From Candidatus Kerfeldbacteria bacterium (GTDB lineage Bacteria > Patescibacteriota > Patescibacteriia > PEXW01): a DNA stretch of 11,809 nucleotides. A program made the translations under genes and the position numbers. The stretch lies in assembly GCA_903867845.1 (NCBI GenBank), contig CAIPSZ010000054.1, forward strand, positions 1-11,809, given 5' to 3'. The notes below the pieces were generated by a model that ran no database searches, was not told the DNA's origin, and worked only from the letters and a program-made list of their open reading frames with translations. Below, piece by piece: positions 11,702-11,809 of the stretch (its first letter is position 1; every line of letters starts with the position of its first letter).

Positions 11702-11809
11702 CTAAATACTAAGCGTAGGAATAAAGCCTCCTAAGTTTGAAACTCTTTTAATGAGCGCTTCAAACTCATCCTCACGAATGAAGGACGTATCAAAGTCGTC
11801 CTCAATAAG
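11702..11809 (-). CDS. C-terminal 35 residues of an unidentified protein, cut by the window edge
   Basis: The minus-strand frame entering at the right edge stays open for 35 codons to TAG at 11702-11704. It reads acidic then hydrophobic: LIEDDFDTSFIREDEFEALI, then a C-terminal KRVSNLGGFIPTLSI. Balanced composition and a proper terminator just downstream support a real gene end. The other two minus frames close early or look unprotein-like. No family can be named from so short a tail. Confidence 0.62.
   Translation of the reverse strand, partial: LIEDDFDTSFIREDEFEALIKRVSNLGGFIPTLSI

Overview
All genes in this window lie on the minus strand, so transcription runs from right to left. The sequence suggests a Candidate Phyla Radiation (Patescibacteria, Parcubacteria-like) genome. 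The evidence is an archaeal-type AMP phosphorylase in a bacterial setting, short intergenic spacers, small single-domain redox proteins, sigma-70-like promoters, Rho-independent terminators and Shine-Dalgarno (SD) sites. The ordinary code fits, since UGA is used as a stop. The lineage call is inference from gene content.

Region by region, in the direction of transcription: (a) 11702-11809 is the 3' end of a gene cut by the right edge, followed by a terminator. (b) 10825-11511 is an unrecognised 228-aa protein with a strong SD and its own terminator. (c) 9496-10728 is a SufS-type cysteine desulfurase. (d) 9223-9495 is a 273-bp spacer, the longest in the window. It holds a miniature inverted-repeat element and a three-arm repeat leader. 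(e) 8608-9222 is a second unrecognised protein (204 aa) with its own candidate promoter and a strong terminator. (f) 8468-8510 is a dispersed-type palindromic repeat just upstream of the Fe-S scaffold gene sufU/iscU (8100-8456). (g) 6558-8018 is a compact redox/metal group: a three-cysteine ferredoxin, Fe/Mn superoxide dismutase, a cupredoxin lipoprotein and a 25-aa Cys/His-rich mini-protein. (h) 4995-6500 is the AMP phosphorylase, with an extended -10 placed for leaderless transcription. (i) 30-4927 is a tight four-gene copper operon: BlaI/CopY-type repressor, M56 BlaR1-like membrane protease, an HMA-DsbD-like-cupredoxin fusion, and the CopA Cu+-ATPase. A sigma-70-like promoter overlapped by palindromic operators precedes it.

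Together the genes read as metal and redox homeostasis. SufS and SufU make Fe-S clusters, for which the ferredoxin is a likely client. SOD handles superoxide, and the cupredoxin and mini-protein may bind metal at or in the cell. The copper operon exports Cu+ and may sense it by proteolytic derepression. The least described items are the mini-protein, the M56 protease whose beta-lactam sensor is replaced by a short Cys/His/Met-rich tail, the triple-domain membrane fusion, the three-arm leader at 9280-9348, and the two orphan proteins. No RNA genes, CRISPR array or complete insertion sequence were seen, and no gene-free stretch exceeds 300 bases.
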